From the NCBI GenBank assembly GCA_029718625.1, contig CM056387.1, forward strand, positions 36,114,931 through 36,178,930: a stretch of 64,000 nt of DNA, in the 5' to 3' direction. The notes below the pieces were generated by a model. The model was given only the letters and a program-made list of their open reading frames with translations. It was not told the origin of the DNA and searched no databases. Position numbers and translations under genes: made by a program. Positions 13,152 to 26,486 of this stretch are shown piece by piece. Origin of the DNA: Synaphobranchus kaupii. Its lineage: Eukaryota > Chordata > Actinopteri > Anguilliformes > Synaphobranchidae. How positions within the stretch are numbered: position 1 is the first letter of the stretch; every line of letters begins with the position of its first letter.

Positions 13152-15426
13152 TGGTGGAGCTTCCCTCTGTATTCTCTATAAGATGACATCACTACCATCC
13201 TATGACAACATCAAGCCTCAAAATACAATCATCTGTCAGCCCTATGATCCATTTATTTTATGCTAGAATGAATTATTGTGTCATAGTGTTTCCTGATGTG
13301 GGTGTGGACCACTGAACTTTATAGACAGTTCTGTGGCGTGGACAGTGCCAGTCAAAAAGGTCATTCGCTCATTGCTATCTCATGAGTGACCATTTCATGC
13401 ACACCTCATGTATATCAACCTAATGTTAGATACAACATAAATTGGATTTCGCCTATTTGAAATTTAAAAAAATCCCTAAAAATTAGATATGGCCATGTCT
13501 ACAAAAAAAAATTAAGGAAAAAAATATGTCATTAATTGATGTTGGATTGGATTGGTGCTCAGTGATTGGTTGCCCAATGCCCATAAAGGATGAATGAGAG
13601 AGATCCAGGGCTGCGTTCAGAATGGCTCCCTGTACGCTTTATCGTGCACCATTTAGGGAATCAGCCATTTTGTAGGATGTGCTAATTCTTAGTGTTCTCA
13701 ATTGAGAATTCAGAACCAATGAGAATGACCAATCCCCTAAATAGTGCACTATAAAGCATTTAGGGGGCCATTCCGAACGCAGCCCGGGTGTGGGGACAGA
13801 GTGTGAAGTAGGGACCACCTCTCCATATGAAACGGCTCTCTTCACCGAAAGTGCTCAGCTGGGGTAAGCCTTTTCAACGCCCCTGTCGTTTTAGTGACCG
13901 CAATTAATGGAAAAATATTCCCTTTTCACTGGACACGCGATGTATTAATCTGGCGTTCCACTGCGTGGTTTTAATGACCAAAAAAACAAAACAAAGAACC
14001 CTTTAAAAAAGGACACTTTGTTATCAACTGGCCTCTCATAAGACAAATCGGATTTAGGAGGGACAATCTCTGTCAATCTGACGGGCTTCGCTGCTGTAGC
14101 TGGCCACCAATCGTAGTGCAGATGTAAATTCTGAATAACTTGACTTAAAAAGGCCATTCTATTCATCCCATTTACTGAATCAATTAGCGGATAACATGGC
14201 GGTTTTTCAATGTGAACAGAAAGCAAGTGATTTTTGATGCTCTTGGCATGGGGGCACAACCCATTCGATCCAGCTGCTGTAAAAAATACCCCCGTACATG
14301 ATCGCCACTTCAGAACAAAAATACCTTTAAATCTGCCTATGTTTGGTCCAAACCAAACCCATATTTACCAGTCAAAATAAACTTCCATGTTTGTTTACCA
14401 GAAACAAGGTATTTACCAGTAATAATCCCTGTTTAACAGTCTACAAAAACCTGTTTTCCAGTTCAAAACTCAACCTGTGTTTGCCTGTCCAACAAATAGC
14501 CTTATTTATTTTCCAATAAAAAATGTTTACCAGTAGAAAACTGCCAATCCAAAAAAAATAAATACCTGTTACCCATTTACCAATCTAAATTAAAAAACCC
14601 ATGTCTACCAGTCCAAGAGAGGAAAAAAGCAATTATTGAGAGGTTGTAGCTCGTAATGTAAACGTCACTCAGAGCACCCACATGAACATGCTGGCCTTTT
14701 GGGGGTGTCAGCGTTACCTGGAGGTGTTTTTTAATGTCCCTGGGGGTGTCCAAAATCCCTACACTCGAGTGAACTGGGCGCACTGGCCTGAGTACAAGCT
14801 CAAATTGGGTGTTCTAGGGTTACCGATCCAAAATTATCCCATTGCCAGATCCTTTTTCAGTAAAAAATAAAAAATAAAAATGAAAACACAGACTACAAGA
14901 ATGAATCTCCACACAAGCAGACCCTCAACTCACAGAGCTATTAAGGCAGGCTCGAAGCCCCTATTTCATTTGCATTGCAAACCACCAGGTACGTACACCC
15001 GCTGCGCTGTCAGCTGACCCTCAACCTCTGAGAGAAATCCAGCGGGATGGGAGCGAACCCGGCCTACACAGCCTGAGCTCCATTAGTAACACTAAATAAA
15101 TATCGATCGGTGTGTTGCGGCTGCGGATAGTGGCGGTAATGGAGGCCGTTGCTTGGAGGATGAACTATGAATGTGTCTCTAGCAGTATATACAACAGAGT
15201 CGGTTTGCACGCTACGGCAACGGAGCCACTGAAATATGTGTGTGTGTGTGTGTGTGTATGTAGGTGTGTTCGTAAGTGTGTGTGTGTGTGTGTGTGGACT
15301 GGAAGCCTGAACCGTGCAAACACACACCCTTTTTAGCAACTGAACTGAAATTGCTCGTCCATGATGATCAACAAGCACAATCCACCATGCAAAGCCTTTA
15401 AAAAAAATAATAAACTTTTGTGTGTA

Positions 15427-15464
<38 letters not shown>

Positions 15465-15715
15465 TGTGTGTGTGTCTGTGTTGGTGGGAGGGGGTGCGGT
15501 AATTATAACAGCAACATTTACAGCAGTTAAGTTACTTTCCTCATTTTTTCATACAATCACTTTCAGTTATTACATTTTTGGCTAATTTCACATGGATTTT
15601 GTTTCAGATTCAGACCTTGCATCCATTAATAATAATAATAATAATACTAATACTAATAATAATAATGAGGTGGTAAAAAATCTGTATAATGCTATAATAT
15701 GGTATAAATCTAAAT
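13152..15715. other. Non-coding spacer with microsatellites
   Basis: No gene is supported. GT-rich microsatellites lie at about 15236-15296 and 15420-15482, and an AAT trinucleotide stretch at about 15630-15666. Open frames are short and without recognisable motifs. Confidence 0.5.
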
Positions 15716-15939
15716 CCACTCACTCACACGCATGCATGCATATTCCACTCACTCACATGCATGCATGCATATTCCACTCACTCACACGCATGCATGCATA
15801 TTCCACTCACTCACACACATGCATGCATATTCAACTCACTCACACACATGCATGCATATTCCACTCACACGCATGCAAGCATATTCCACTCACACGCATG
15901 CATGCATATTCCACTCACACGCATGCATGCATATTCCAC
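15716..15939. repeat. 25/29-bp minisatellite, about 8 copies
   Basis: The unit is ACTCACTCACACGCATGC followed by ATGCATATTCC (29 bp). The last copies lack one ACTC and are 25 bp long. Each unit contains the palindrome GCATGCATGC. It is open in several frames but has no protein-like character. Confidence 0.95.
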
Positions 15940-16299
15940 GGGTGCTCATTACATCATGTAACACCAACCCCCTGAGATTGCGAATTACCAACTTTTCCAG
16001 GCAAAGCCCAAACGAAATTCCAAAAACAACTAAATATGACTGGTCTGATAACCTCCATTCTCTCTCTCCCTCTCTCTCTCCTTTTCTCTGTCTCTTTCAC
16101 TCTCTCCATCTTTCTACCCGTCGGTGGGTGAGAGAAACAACAGGTCTTTTCACCCTCTTTATTATCTTCCCTGGCCGCTCCTCAGCTCCGACTCATGCTG
16201 GATTCTCTTATGGACTGAGAGCTGGGGTACACAAACAGGGAGAGACCCCCCAAAAAACAAGCCCCAGTGACAGGAGCACCCCAGAACACCTCACCGCGT

Positions 16300-16336
<37 letters not shown>

Positions 16337-18814
16337 AAGGGGAGAGCTAAACTAACGGACCCCAAAGGGAAACGGTTTTCAGATGGGGAGCGAGAGAGAG
16401 AGAGGCAGAACTAGGCGTTGCTCGGTGTGGAGATGCTAACCCACGCACACAGAAAGGAATGGCCTTGCTCTGTAAAAGGTGCACTTGATCAAAGTTTAAA
16501 AAACAAAATACAATCTCACTGGAACTATGAAGCAGAAATGTTGTGTAGCCCACATGAACACTCTGGAGATCAACGAGACACACTGCCCCATAATTTCGTG
16601 TAATTTATAATAGATGAGTTTTGTAACTGTTTCACCCAACAGTGCTGTTTTATTCATATGTTTTTTGCCGGTTAAATTTTTAAGGTTGTGGATACATTTT
16701 ACCCATGCGCAAATCAGACTAAACTGACCAAACGAACAACACCCGAGCAATGTGTAGGAATTTTACAGTGCAATTGCCCATGTAAGGTAGGCTAAGTCAC
16801 TGTTTGCATTGCTCCCGAGTCTCTTTATCCAGCCATTTAAGCCAGTTACGATTGAATTCATTCATATTAGTTTTAATATTAATTGATTAGCTGCATCCAG
16901 GAGCGCGCGACTGGGTAGCCAATATGCCATCATGTAAGAAGTTAAGTAGAACCGGACAGGTAATCATTTTTTACTTATTTTTTTTTTTTAAATTATCCAC
17001 AGCTTATTGATGGTTAGAATAATTTCAGGGAATTTGCTCAAGTGGATAGTAAGTAATTCGTTCTCTTACTTGTGTCTTCGCGTAGAACCCGGGAGAATCC
17101 GCTCGTGTGACGCCGACGATCGGAGACAGTTTCCTCTGGAGGGAAAAGTAAAAGGTGCGACTTCAGTCGTTTTAGCTACTGGAGACGCCACCACGACTGA
17201 CTCAAACGACGACTTCAACTTTGTTTCTCGCCCCTCTCCTTTCTCGTGTCATTTCAACCACATTCCCTCCCTCTCATCCCTCCCTCTTTCACGCTCTCTC
17301 CTCCAATCTCCCTCTACTTTTCCTCCCCACATCCTGAAGTCTGGCGGTGACTCGTCACCCATGGCAACCAGTTGCTATAGCGATCCAGCGAGGTAATGCA
17401 TTTACTGTTGCGATGATGATGACTTTTTGATGATCATCTCGCGCCTCCGAGGCCGAGTTTTTCGCATGATTGAGCCGATTCGAGTTATTCAATGAAACGT
17501 TTGGCACTATAACAAATGCAATTACTGTAGCTATTCTCTCCACGAATTTGCAAAGATTAACTGAGCTGGTATGAAAATGTATCGGCCATGAATCTTGTAA
17601 GCAAACTAGCCCCTCACAAGCCTGCTTACAGAACTTAATAAAAGTAACCTACTGTCTTACATTTTGGCTACCAACTGAAAATATTGAACTGCCAACGCAA
17701 ATGCGACTTGATTGACAGGGTAGGTTCTGGTCTGGAATAATGGAGTCGGTTACATGCAGGTTTTGTAGAGCAGACGGGAAGAATTTGATGGTTTTCAGCG
17801 ACCTTGTACAATAAAAAAACAAACTACAAAATAAATGTCCAAATATTTGATTCAAGTATTCACATTTTTTATTATACCAATCAAATCTGCAGTAACAATT
17901 ACTTAAAGTTAATCTGTGAATTTAAAATCAACAGTACCGTGTGCTGTGTTAAATACACAGTACATAGAGTAGCCTACATGTGATCCCTATTGAACTCCTA
18001 TAAACACCGTTTGAGTTAAAAACCGAGCATTTTACTCTGTAGTAAGGAGCTTGTGGGTGCTCAGAAATATTACTGTATTCACAAACACTAAAGAGAAGCT
18101 CAAGAAAATTATAATTACTTATTTATGCGGTGAGTGCACAGCTAGTACCAGCAGAAGTGACTTTGGGGAATCTACCTTTCTGTGAGACTTTTGCTCACAG
18201 AAAGGTAAACGATAAAAAAATAATAATAACACACTCACAAAAGCAAATCGGCGAGTTCCTTTTCTACCCCAAAACACACTGGGCACCAACATGTTTTGAC
18301 CACAAGAACATCTTCCGGTTTCTTCCCAGGTTCTGTTCTGGTTCTATAAGGAGAGACAGAACCTCATCTAAACTGTGACCGCAGACTCCCTGGATTCTCC
18401 ATTAACGTTCCACCGCCCATCAAAGGGGATAGGTCCTCTCTTTAGCTTGGGCAGTCTAGTAATTATTTATTTTTACTCTTTGCTGTCTTTTGAAATGCAC
18501 TTTTAACATTTCTACATGTTCTACCCCTACCCCCCCCCCCCCCCCCCCCCCAAGATGGATGTCTAAACGGCTCCACCAGGGCTTTGAGGACATGCAGTGT
18601 GTTCATTCATAAGTCATTATGTTCTTACATAAGTCATTCAAAATCACATTCAAAAGTTCCTCTGAACTCAGAAATAGCACTTTTTAGTCTAGGGTGTAAT
18701 TTCAGGTTTTTTTTATTTTTTTTAAACCTTTGAATGCTTCCTGTGCAGAAAACACAAATGAAAAGTTTATTTCCATCATAATTCTGTCTGTGATCTAAAT
18801 CTTACACGTCACTA
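15940..18814. other. Non-coding spacer with a CpG-containing patch
   Basis: No gene is supported. A CA repeat lies at about 16296-16337. The patch 17070-17400 is richer in CpG and then becomes a pyrimidine tract. It ends with ATGGCAACCAGTTGCTAT, which holds two opposed RFX-like half sites (GGCAAC and GTTGCT). The 129-residue frame across it has no recognisable homology. A C-run of about 20 lies at 18532-18551. Confidence 0.4.
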
Positions 18815-19310
18815 ATAATAATAAATTATAACAATGGCTTGCATTTATATAGCGGCTTTTAATTTAAAGTAAAGGGTGAGGCATGGGTAGCACCTGTCTG
18901 GGTGATGCCCAGCAGCCATTTTTCTAAACCACACAACTGAAGTGGAGAGGAATGGAAGACTGAAATGATTAATTAAAATAGGGGATGATTTGGTGGTCAG
19001 TAGTGAGCTTGGTTGCGGATTCGGCTAAGGGTCACTGAAAGATCCCACCCCGGGATCTTGTATTCACCATACTGTAGAAGCCATAGTGTAACCGAGGACC
19101 TAGATCTTATTTCAGGCTCCACCCTGGTTCTAGAACATGGATATTCAAATCTGGGACCTCAAATCCAAATCCTGGCCCTGGATTTCTTTCTCCCAGGTAA
19201 TTGAGCAATTAGTGCTACTGATTAGCCAGACTGTCTTCACACCTGACTCCCAGGTAAAGGGAGGGTCGAAACCTGGCAGATCTTTTGAATAACAGCGTTC
19301 TAGAAGGTAG
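18815..19310. repeat. Cluster of fish interspersed repeat fragments
   Basis: Two pieces look like dispersed fish repeats that I know only in outline. One starts at about 18830 with GGCTTGCATTTATATAGCGG and continues with CTGGGTGATGCCCAGCAGCC. The other lies at about 19100-19300, with CTGGCCCTGGATTTCTTTCT and AGCCAGACTGTCTTCACACC. No coding potential or clear termini were seen. Confidence 0.5.
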
Positions 19311-19731
19311 GACAGGGGAGAGAGAGAAGCTTGTCCAGAGGGAAGATTCCATCACTAGAGCAAAGACCTTATATTCAACGACTGCAGACTCTTGGGAAGC
19401 TCCATTGACCGCACACTGTCGTGCCTATATAATCCCCTTCAGCTAGCTGTCTACCTGTTGAACCTGAGTCTTTCTTAATTCCATTCAGGACTGTGGCATG
19501 GCGGCACACTTAGCACTCTTGTATCTATCCGTTCCCCTAGGATACAGCGAGTGACTGTCTCCTTGGTGACGGCGAGTGGCCGTCTCCTTGGCTACAGCGA
19601 GTGACCGCCTACTTATGATTCAGTCCATCTTCTCATGGAAAGCAAAACAAAACAACAGCAAAAAGGCAGAGCTCACATTTTCCATTCATATACGTATCAC
19701 AAAAATGACCAGACCGACAACATTTGTTGGC

Positions 19732-19797
19732 AGACTTGTGCAGTTGATAAGAGAGGGTGGTGGCAGACTTGTGCAGTTGATAAGAGAGGGTGGTGGC
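19732..19797. repeat. 33-bp unit duplicated in tandem
   Basis: A 33-bp unit (CAGACTTGTGCAGTTGATAA plus GAGAGGGTGGTGG) is present twice in exact tandem. Because 33 is a multiple of three, the surrounding short frame repeats an 11-residue motif. That frame has no protein-like features otherwise. Confidence 0.9.
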
Positions 19798-19856
19798 AAT
19801 CAAACCAATCAAGTCTAATCAAATTTCCCTGCAGTCATTTGAGGCAAACAATGTAG

Positions 19857-20020
19857 ACATTACATTACAGGCATTGTTCAGACCCTCTTATATTTTAGCA
19901 TTTCTATCTACATAGTAGATATTTATAGCGCTGGATATATACTGAAGCAGTGCAGGATGGGTGCCTTACTGAGGGGTACAACAGCAGTGTCCTAACTGGG
20001 AATCAAACCTGCAACCTAAT
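19857..20020 (-). mobile_element. Degenerate tRNA-derived SINE
   Basis: Plus-strand landmarks match the reverse complement of the copy at 6487-6735: ACATTACATTACAGGCATT, GCGCTGGATATATACTGAAGC, GAGGGGTACAACAGCAGTGT and AATCAAACCTGCAACCT (decayed box B). The segment corresponding to GATAAGAGCGTCTGC has been lost or altered. Confidence 0.7.
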
Positions 20021-20164
20021 TATTAACGGCGACTCCTCTGGTCAGTCCAGTACCTGCGGCCTACCTGCGGCCTACCCGCAAGAAGTCCTGCCACTCAACG
20101 TCATGCACGGCTCAGCTGACAGACTGCAGAGTGAGAACTAATCTGGCTCATCTCACCCGATGTG

Positions 20165-20330
20165 TGGCTCCATCCATCCATCCATCCATCCATTATCTAA
20201 CCCGCTTGTTCCTGGTCAGGGTCGCGGAGGGGCTGGAGCCTATCCCAGCATGCATTGGGAGAGAGGCAGGAATACACCCTGGACAGGTTGCCAATCCATC
20301 TCAGCCACAATGTGTGGGTTAGAAACTTAA
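20165..20330. repeat. Fish interspersed repeat with CCAT head
   Basis: A CCAT microsatellite (about 20170-20192) is followed by ATTATCTAACCCGCTTGTTC, GGTCAGGGTCGCGGAGGGGC, GGAGCCTATCCCAGCATGCA and ACACCCTGGACAGGTTGCCA. This is a layout that I recognise as a very common dispersed repeat in fish genomes. It does not encode protein here. Its class is uncertain to me. Confidence 0.65.
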
Positions 20331-20339
20331 TTTAATGAC

Positions 20340-23086
20340 GACGGATTTAAATGTCCAAAATTACAACAACAACAAAGTGAAAAAGAGTGAAAACGTGCTG
20401 TGTTTGATGCTTGCAAGGCAATACCCATGAAAAGTTTCAGGGCTGTAATTTCATGATTTCTGCATTCATGCCGTTTCAAGATAGGCTCCAAAGATGGCCT
20501 AAAGTGTAGGGGAGGGGAGGGGAGGGGTGTATGGAGGCTACTCTATCCTTAAAGTAAGGAAAAATAAAAAATAAAGCATGGAAATGGTTTTATTTCTGTG
20601 GGGATAAACAGCAGACTCATGCTCGTTTAATCAGCTATTTTAGCTTAGAAAGGACGGCTGCTCCAGGGAGCTCGGATTCATTTCAAATTCTCAAGACAAC
20701 CGAGGGAACAAAAATCATCTCTGTGCCAAAACAGACAAGAAAGCAGAAGAGAACCCAAAAAAGAAGGATGGAATGAAAGACTGGATTCCATCAACATTTA
20801 TTCCCAACTAACAATTCATAAGCGTTTCATAAATATTCATAAGATTCATGAATCTTTATAATTAATTGAGATTGTCTTCATAAACACAGTTTGAGGTGTT
20901 GATTTTGGTGAGTTTGGCTAAACTTGCCAACCTGTAACTGAGGGGAAAAAAGAAAACATTTTAAGTCAAGCAAAACTCAGTGTTTAGGACAAACGTTGAT
21001 TGAATCCAGGTAAAGACATCCTACCAGAATTGGGGTTCAGTTCAGTTCAATTCAATCCAGACAGTTCAGTGAATTCAGTTCAGTTAATTGTTGTCCTGAA
21101 CTGACCTAACTGAAATTGGAATTGACCCCAAAACCTGGGTCTGACTTGGTGGGGATCTGGTTCCTTTTTTATTTTCGTATTCAGGAATGCCATAACGGAA
21201 TAATGAGAAGGACGCTTGTTAATGCAATAGCCTGAGTCAGCGAAGTGAATGACAGCAGAATAATGTTGGGCTTACAAAATAGAGTTTATGTTTATACGGT
21301 GGTTTGTGGCCTGCCATTCTATTCGTAAACAGCATTGATTTTACTCAATTTTTTCTACTTTTTGGTCTTCTGCTGTCAGATCATTACAATTAAGACAACA
21401 TTTATTTTCTACTGGTCAAGTTTGTATGCTCATACTTGCCCTCAGTCTCATAGCAACAGTTCCCTAGAGACAGGGCATCTGGGGTCAAGGCTCACTCACA
21501 TTTAAGCATACTGTGGTCGGCTCAATATTCAATCTGTGTAATTCGATTTTTTCCTCCCAAATAATTAAACTAAAACCCTCAAAAGGGTGTCCCATAGGAT
21601 AAAGTAAATGGAAGCCGAGCCTTTATGTCCTCTGTAAACTTTAATATTGCATTCTCGCTATTTCTGGAATGCCGATAGCACTACATTTAGAAGAAAAAAA
21701 GTTTGACAAGTAATTAATTTCACTTTGCTTGTTATATTAGCACAGAGAACAATCGGTAAGTGCAGGAAAAAGCATTTGGTCGGCTTCACTAATTAATGAA
21801 TAATCTCATGTGAATGTTGCATAGTTTCCTCATTTCATTTTAATTTGCAGTGTATTTTCAGGCAGCGCTGCTTGAAGAGACAGTCATTTTACATGCATTC
21901 CGTTTGCCTCTTTCTTCTTCTGTGGTACAAAGTGACAGCAGAAATCACACACAAACCGAGCACACAGCAGTTTTAATTACTTCCCATCATACTTCCTTAT
22001 TTCCCCATACTTTTGGGGAGGATTAGTTACCGTGGCAACTGGATATAAAGCCAAGATTTTTTTTTGTTATTGATTTATTTATTTATTTTGCCAGGGTGGA
22101 GACACCCCCCTCATATCTTCTCTTTTGTTAAACATTTTTCCTTGTATTAATAATTATTAATTATTATTAATATTATTAGTTAATATAATTAAGTCCGTTT
22201 AAAACTTGGTTTAAAAAAAAAAAAAAATTTTTTGTCTCATGCTGTTGTATCTAAACAGGAAAATTACCTGTTACCTGAGAAGGTGCCAAATCAGTTTGGC
22301 GTCTTCTTAAACTGCATCAAAGTATCAACAACTAAAAATGAACCCTAATAAAACATGTTCAAAGTTTATAAGTGATCTGCATAATTATACAACAGAATGA
22401 GGAGCACAGCTCTGACCCATAAAATTGTAAAGTATTATTTTTGAGGTACATTAATAGATATAGAATTGGCAGAGACGATTGCATCAGAACACCCAGGAGA
22501 GTGGGGTTCTAGAGTCCGTCAGAACACCAAGGAGAGCAGGGTTCTAGAGTCCATCAGAACACCGAGGAGAGCAAACACCACTCACACAACACATTTCCCT
22601 TTGTGAAGGAGACATAGAAAATAGCAGAAAAAAAGAGCCGGATATATGTGAATTAATTAAATTGCTTCATGTGTAATTATATCTGAGCTCAAACAAACAA
22701 CAGGATTCACAGTGGGTCCTCCAGACCAGACTATGGAACCCTGTTTTGGCCATCTGGCGCCACCTGTTGGCCTGGCCTTATGTCCAGTGCAGAAACAAAA
22801 GTTGCCACTAGGGGGAGGCATTCTCAAAGAATTTGCTGAATTCTGGCTCAGCTGTGTCTATGTCTCCGCCACTAGATTAATTTTAATTGAATTAAACTAA
22901 CTTCCCGTGCTATTAACAGTGACTGAGCACCAGAAACACTTCGCACGCATTTATGCATGCCTTGAAGGAAGAGCCAACACCAATCTCTACACATGTATAA
23001 GTAATGTTAATAAGTTTTGGGTGCACTGATTTTTATAAAGTGTTAGTGCAGTGTTAGGCAACTGATGCATTCTCTTTAGCGGGAAT
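20340..23086. other. Spacer; complex unique sequence and candidate conserved non-coding part
   Basis: No gene is supported. The part 21190-21960 is complex, not repeat-like, and holds several homeodomain-type TAATTA/TTAATT words (for example CACTAATTAATGAATAATC near 21790). It is a reasonable candidate for a conserved regulatory element, but conservation cannot be judged here. Confidence 0.3.
22483..22574. repeat. 36-bp tandem repeat, about 2.5 copies
   Basis: The unit ATCAGAACACCAAGGAGAGC followed by AGGGTTCTAGAGTCC is repeated with one or two substitutions per copy. Confidence 0.9.
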
Positions 23087-23258
23087 CTGCACCACTGGTC
23101 CAGGAGAGCCACAGGATCTGCTGGTTTTCGTTTTCACCTCAAAGTCAGCAACAAATTCCGACCCGAGATGGTGATTAACTGCTTTCATTGTTAAATTAAG
23201 TGCTGAGAGACGGTGAAAACCAGCAGACCTCTGCATCTCTCCGGGACCAGTGGTACAG
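23087..23258. mobile_element. MITE with about 50-bp inverted arms
   Basis: The left arm starts CTGCACCACTGGTCCAGGAG and reaches CTGCTGGTTTTCG. The right arm contains the inverse (GAAAACCAGCAGACC to CGGGACCAGTGGTACAG). The middle contains TTAACTGCTTTCATTGTTAA. The fold-back plan matches a familiar fish element that reads 'GGTTTTCA ... AAACCAGCAG'. Age is considerable, given the mismatches between the arms. Confidence 0.75.
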
Positions 23259-24707
23259 ATATCCTGCATTGCAGAGTTGCTCTGCGTGACTGTGGATTTC
23301 AGAGTCAGGGATTGGCCAATGAGTATATTAAAGCTACTTAATATGCAGGTTAGGAACTGCTGATAGAGGCTGCTCAATACAAGAGTCATGAGAAGGTATG
23401 AACAATAAGCTAGTTGGTTCTGGACTTTTAAAATATAAATCACTTGTTTTTTTAAATTTTATAATAGGACCTGCTATTTTCTCTGTTTGTCACAAATTGA
23501 CTACCTCAGTATATCTGTCGTCACCAGATGTTTTCGTCAGGCCAGCCACATGTACGACTGGCTCGCAAAGTGCGGCGAAAACTAATTCAGCCCCAGCCAT
23601 TTGGCAGGGGAAATGATCGAGACTGTTCCTCTGGGCGCCCGATTTCTCCCCGGCTCAAACAGAGTTGCTAAACTAACAGCTGGGCCATAATTGCTCTTTC
23701 AAAACTTTAGCCAGGACAGTTAATCATCCCAGACGTCCGCTGTGGGCCGTAGACGAGTCTCATGATGAGTCTCTCGACTTGGAATATAACTCATTTTGGC
23801 CCGTTAGCTCCTAGTGTTGCGGCCCAAAAACAAGGGGCTGGGGGAGGTGGGTTATACGGTGACACGTCTTTAGCAACGTGGCGGTGCTGTCGTCTCATCA
23901 TAGGATTATTTCCCAGCTGGCTCTGAATAAAGGGCTTTAATAGCAACAGACATTAACGGTGCAGTCCAGGGAGAAACCGTTCCCTCTAACGAACAATAAT
24001 AGGCCTATGCACAATGAGCCAAATACTCGGTAGAAAATTCAGCTGCCGTGTTTACACGAATCCCAGGGGTAATCCAAAATGTTGACGCGGAGAGGAGGCG
24101 GCCAACTCTCATTTAACGCGTCGCTTTTAGCAAGTAGGCCTATATAAATCTATTCTGAACACAACGTCCACTGAGCACGAGGATGTCTTCGGCTATGCCT
24201 CCATCAGCATGCTGATGGATGGATTTATTTACCTGAGAATGTGCAGGAATAGGCTACGCTGTATTAATTAGCGGCTAAATGTACCTGTTAATACGCGTGA
24301 AGTGAGTGTAACCGGGTTTGCTCGGGTCAGTCGGTTGTTCTGATTGGCTCCTGGATGCCAGTGAACCTGGCTGCTGTGCGCTTGCACCTGCTCTGCACTG
24401 TGTTCTAACACGCTCTAATGAAATGTTCCGTTCTGTTTAGCATCGCTCGGCTTAAAAAAAAGTAAGGTTTTAAAAGAAAAAAGAAGAAGAAGAAAAAAAA
24501 CCCTAAACGCAGGTGGAAAATTAAGTCAGAGGCCAGAAACTCAACGTGGCCATTTCTGTTCAGCAATGACTTGTCTAGACAGGAGTTTAGAATTATTTAA
24601 ATAAAACTGCTAAATCTCCTTGTTCCCACACTGGTGGACATTGGTTAACCTGTGGCTATGTTTAGCTTTTGGTACATTTGGTACTTTTTGTCCACAGAAC
24701 GGGTTAC

Positions 24708-24777
<70 letters not shown>

Positions 24778-25384
24778 AACAGGGGAACACATACATTGGT
24801 CCCTGCATCAGTCTCACAAAATATCCATCCATCCATCCATCCATCTATCTATCCATCGTTAGAATATAATTACACATTTTGCAGCAGTAGGGGGCAGCAT
24901 CACGCCATTCCGAAACAAACAAGTATTAACCACATTCTTATTAGTATTACACAGTGTCCACTACTCTGTACATATTGCGTAGAGATTGCTCTGTGATAAT
25001 CATTTGGCATTGCCTGGAGAATTCAGACCAAAAATGAAGATATGACAGAGTGTATTAAAAAACAATTAGATGTCTGAGACGCAGAACAATCTCTGACCAA
25101 TCAAAGTGCTTCACAAGATTGCTCTGGAGGGGGGGGGGGGTGCAGACAGGAAATAGATGCATGTTTCATTTCCTGGAGTGTTTTTCTGGAAGGAACTGGG
25201 GGGCATTGTGTTCTGCATGGCACTTATCCCAGTCGCTATGTCGCGGCGAAAGTGCCGCTGCAGTTATTTATCGTCAGAATTTTGTCCTGCCGGATCCAGA
25301 ACAGTTTAGCTCTCCTGCTGAAAGAGCTAAAATAATTCATCATCATATCATCCATGCTGACGATCTCTAAGTAATGCTCTGTTT
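23259..25384. other. Spacer with long GT microsatellite
   Basis: No gene is supported. Complex, CpG-containing sequence at about 23620-24120 shows no repeat signature. A (TG) run of about 33 units lies at 24710-24776, followed by CCAT/CTAT tetranucleotides at about 24823-24858. A G-run lies at about 25129-25140. Confidence 0.45.
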
Positions 25385-25535
25385 AGTAGTCCTAAGGCTC
25401 AGTTGGTAGAGCTCTGCGCTAATGACACAAAGGTTGCAGGTGCCCAGGGGACTACATGCACGTACAAAAAAAGGTATGCTTTCATGCACTGTGTATTGCC
25501 ATGGATAAAAGCATCTGCTAAAAAGCATTTCATCT
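25385..25535 (+). mobile_element. tRNA-derived SINE copy
   Basis: The segment starts with a tRNA-like 5' part (GGCTCAGTTGGTAGAGCTCT, A-box region, then AAAGGTTGCAGGTGCCCAGG, decayed B-box region). It continues with GTATGCTTTCATGCACTG and the tail ATGGATAAAAGCATCTGCTA. This is the clearest 5'-to-3' copy of the SINE group in this window. Confidence 0.75.
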
Positions 25536-26446
25536 AAAAGCTACGTTTGAGCAATGACGATATCTTCTTGCATTACGAGACAGTTTTGAGGGTTATCAGT
25601 TATCAAGTGACTCAAAACCTCCATCCCCTTTTAATGGGATTATTGAGTCCCTATAAATTCCAAGACTGGGTAAAAGTCTCCCCAGTGGCCCAAACAGCTC
25701 CTTCCTTCGTCTGAGGGAAGATATAGATGTCAACACCGTGCTGTAAATTGACCCATATCAGGGATTCTTCAAAGCAAACAAAGTGATGTGAAATAAAGGA
25801 ACCTGATTGGTCGACTAAAGACCTGCTGAGGACCTAATACTCCCAGTGTCCTTTGTGGTGGATAGGCTGACTAATTTCCCTCTGTACTGTAGACGGCTCA
25901 GATAGTGCCACAGATTGTTTTCAGATAGTTCCCAATGCAGACTTACTGCTTACATTACTTCTATTCACCACACAAATCTTACATTGAGCGACTTGCAAAC
26001 CAAGAGTACATAAATGAATTCAAATAGGTTCATAACAGTAGCAGTGCTACATATAAGGATAATTAACGCTAGTACAGTCATTTATTAGCTTATATGCTTG
26101 ATGTATATTATTATCCTGAGTGAAAAAAAAAAAAAAAAGGAAAAAAAAGTGTTTACAGAGCTTCACAGTACCGCCGTCAACAAGACTCTCACATCTGCTT
26201 CTTCCTATTTTCTATTCAAACCCCCCCCCCCCCCGGGGCATATTTGTTTTATATCATTTTGTTTTTTTTAATTTGAGCACTGTGCATGTAAGGCGATGTT
26301 AAAAAAAGCTTAGTGCTATGATTATTATACATTAAGCAGATGTTATGTGGTTATATTCTTGTGAGGAGCAGGTGAATGCTGCTCTCTCGCTCTCATGTTA
26401 AGATTAGCTCTCTCTCTCTCTGTCTTGCTCCCTCTCTCTCTCCGTC

Positions 26447-26486
<40 letters not shown>

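Noticed and set aside
17007..17396. A 129-residue gene in the CpG-containing patch
   Set aside because: No motif or homology is recognised; the last third is a low-complexity pyrimidine tract. The patch is kept only as a possible regulatory sequence.
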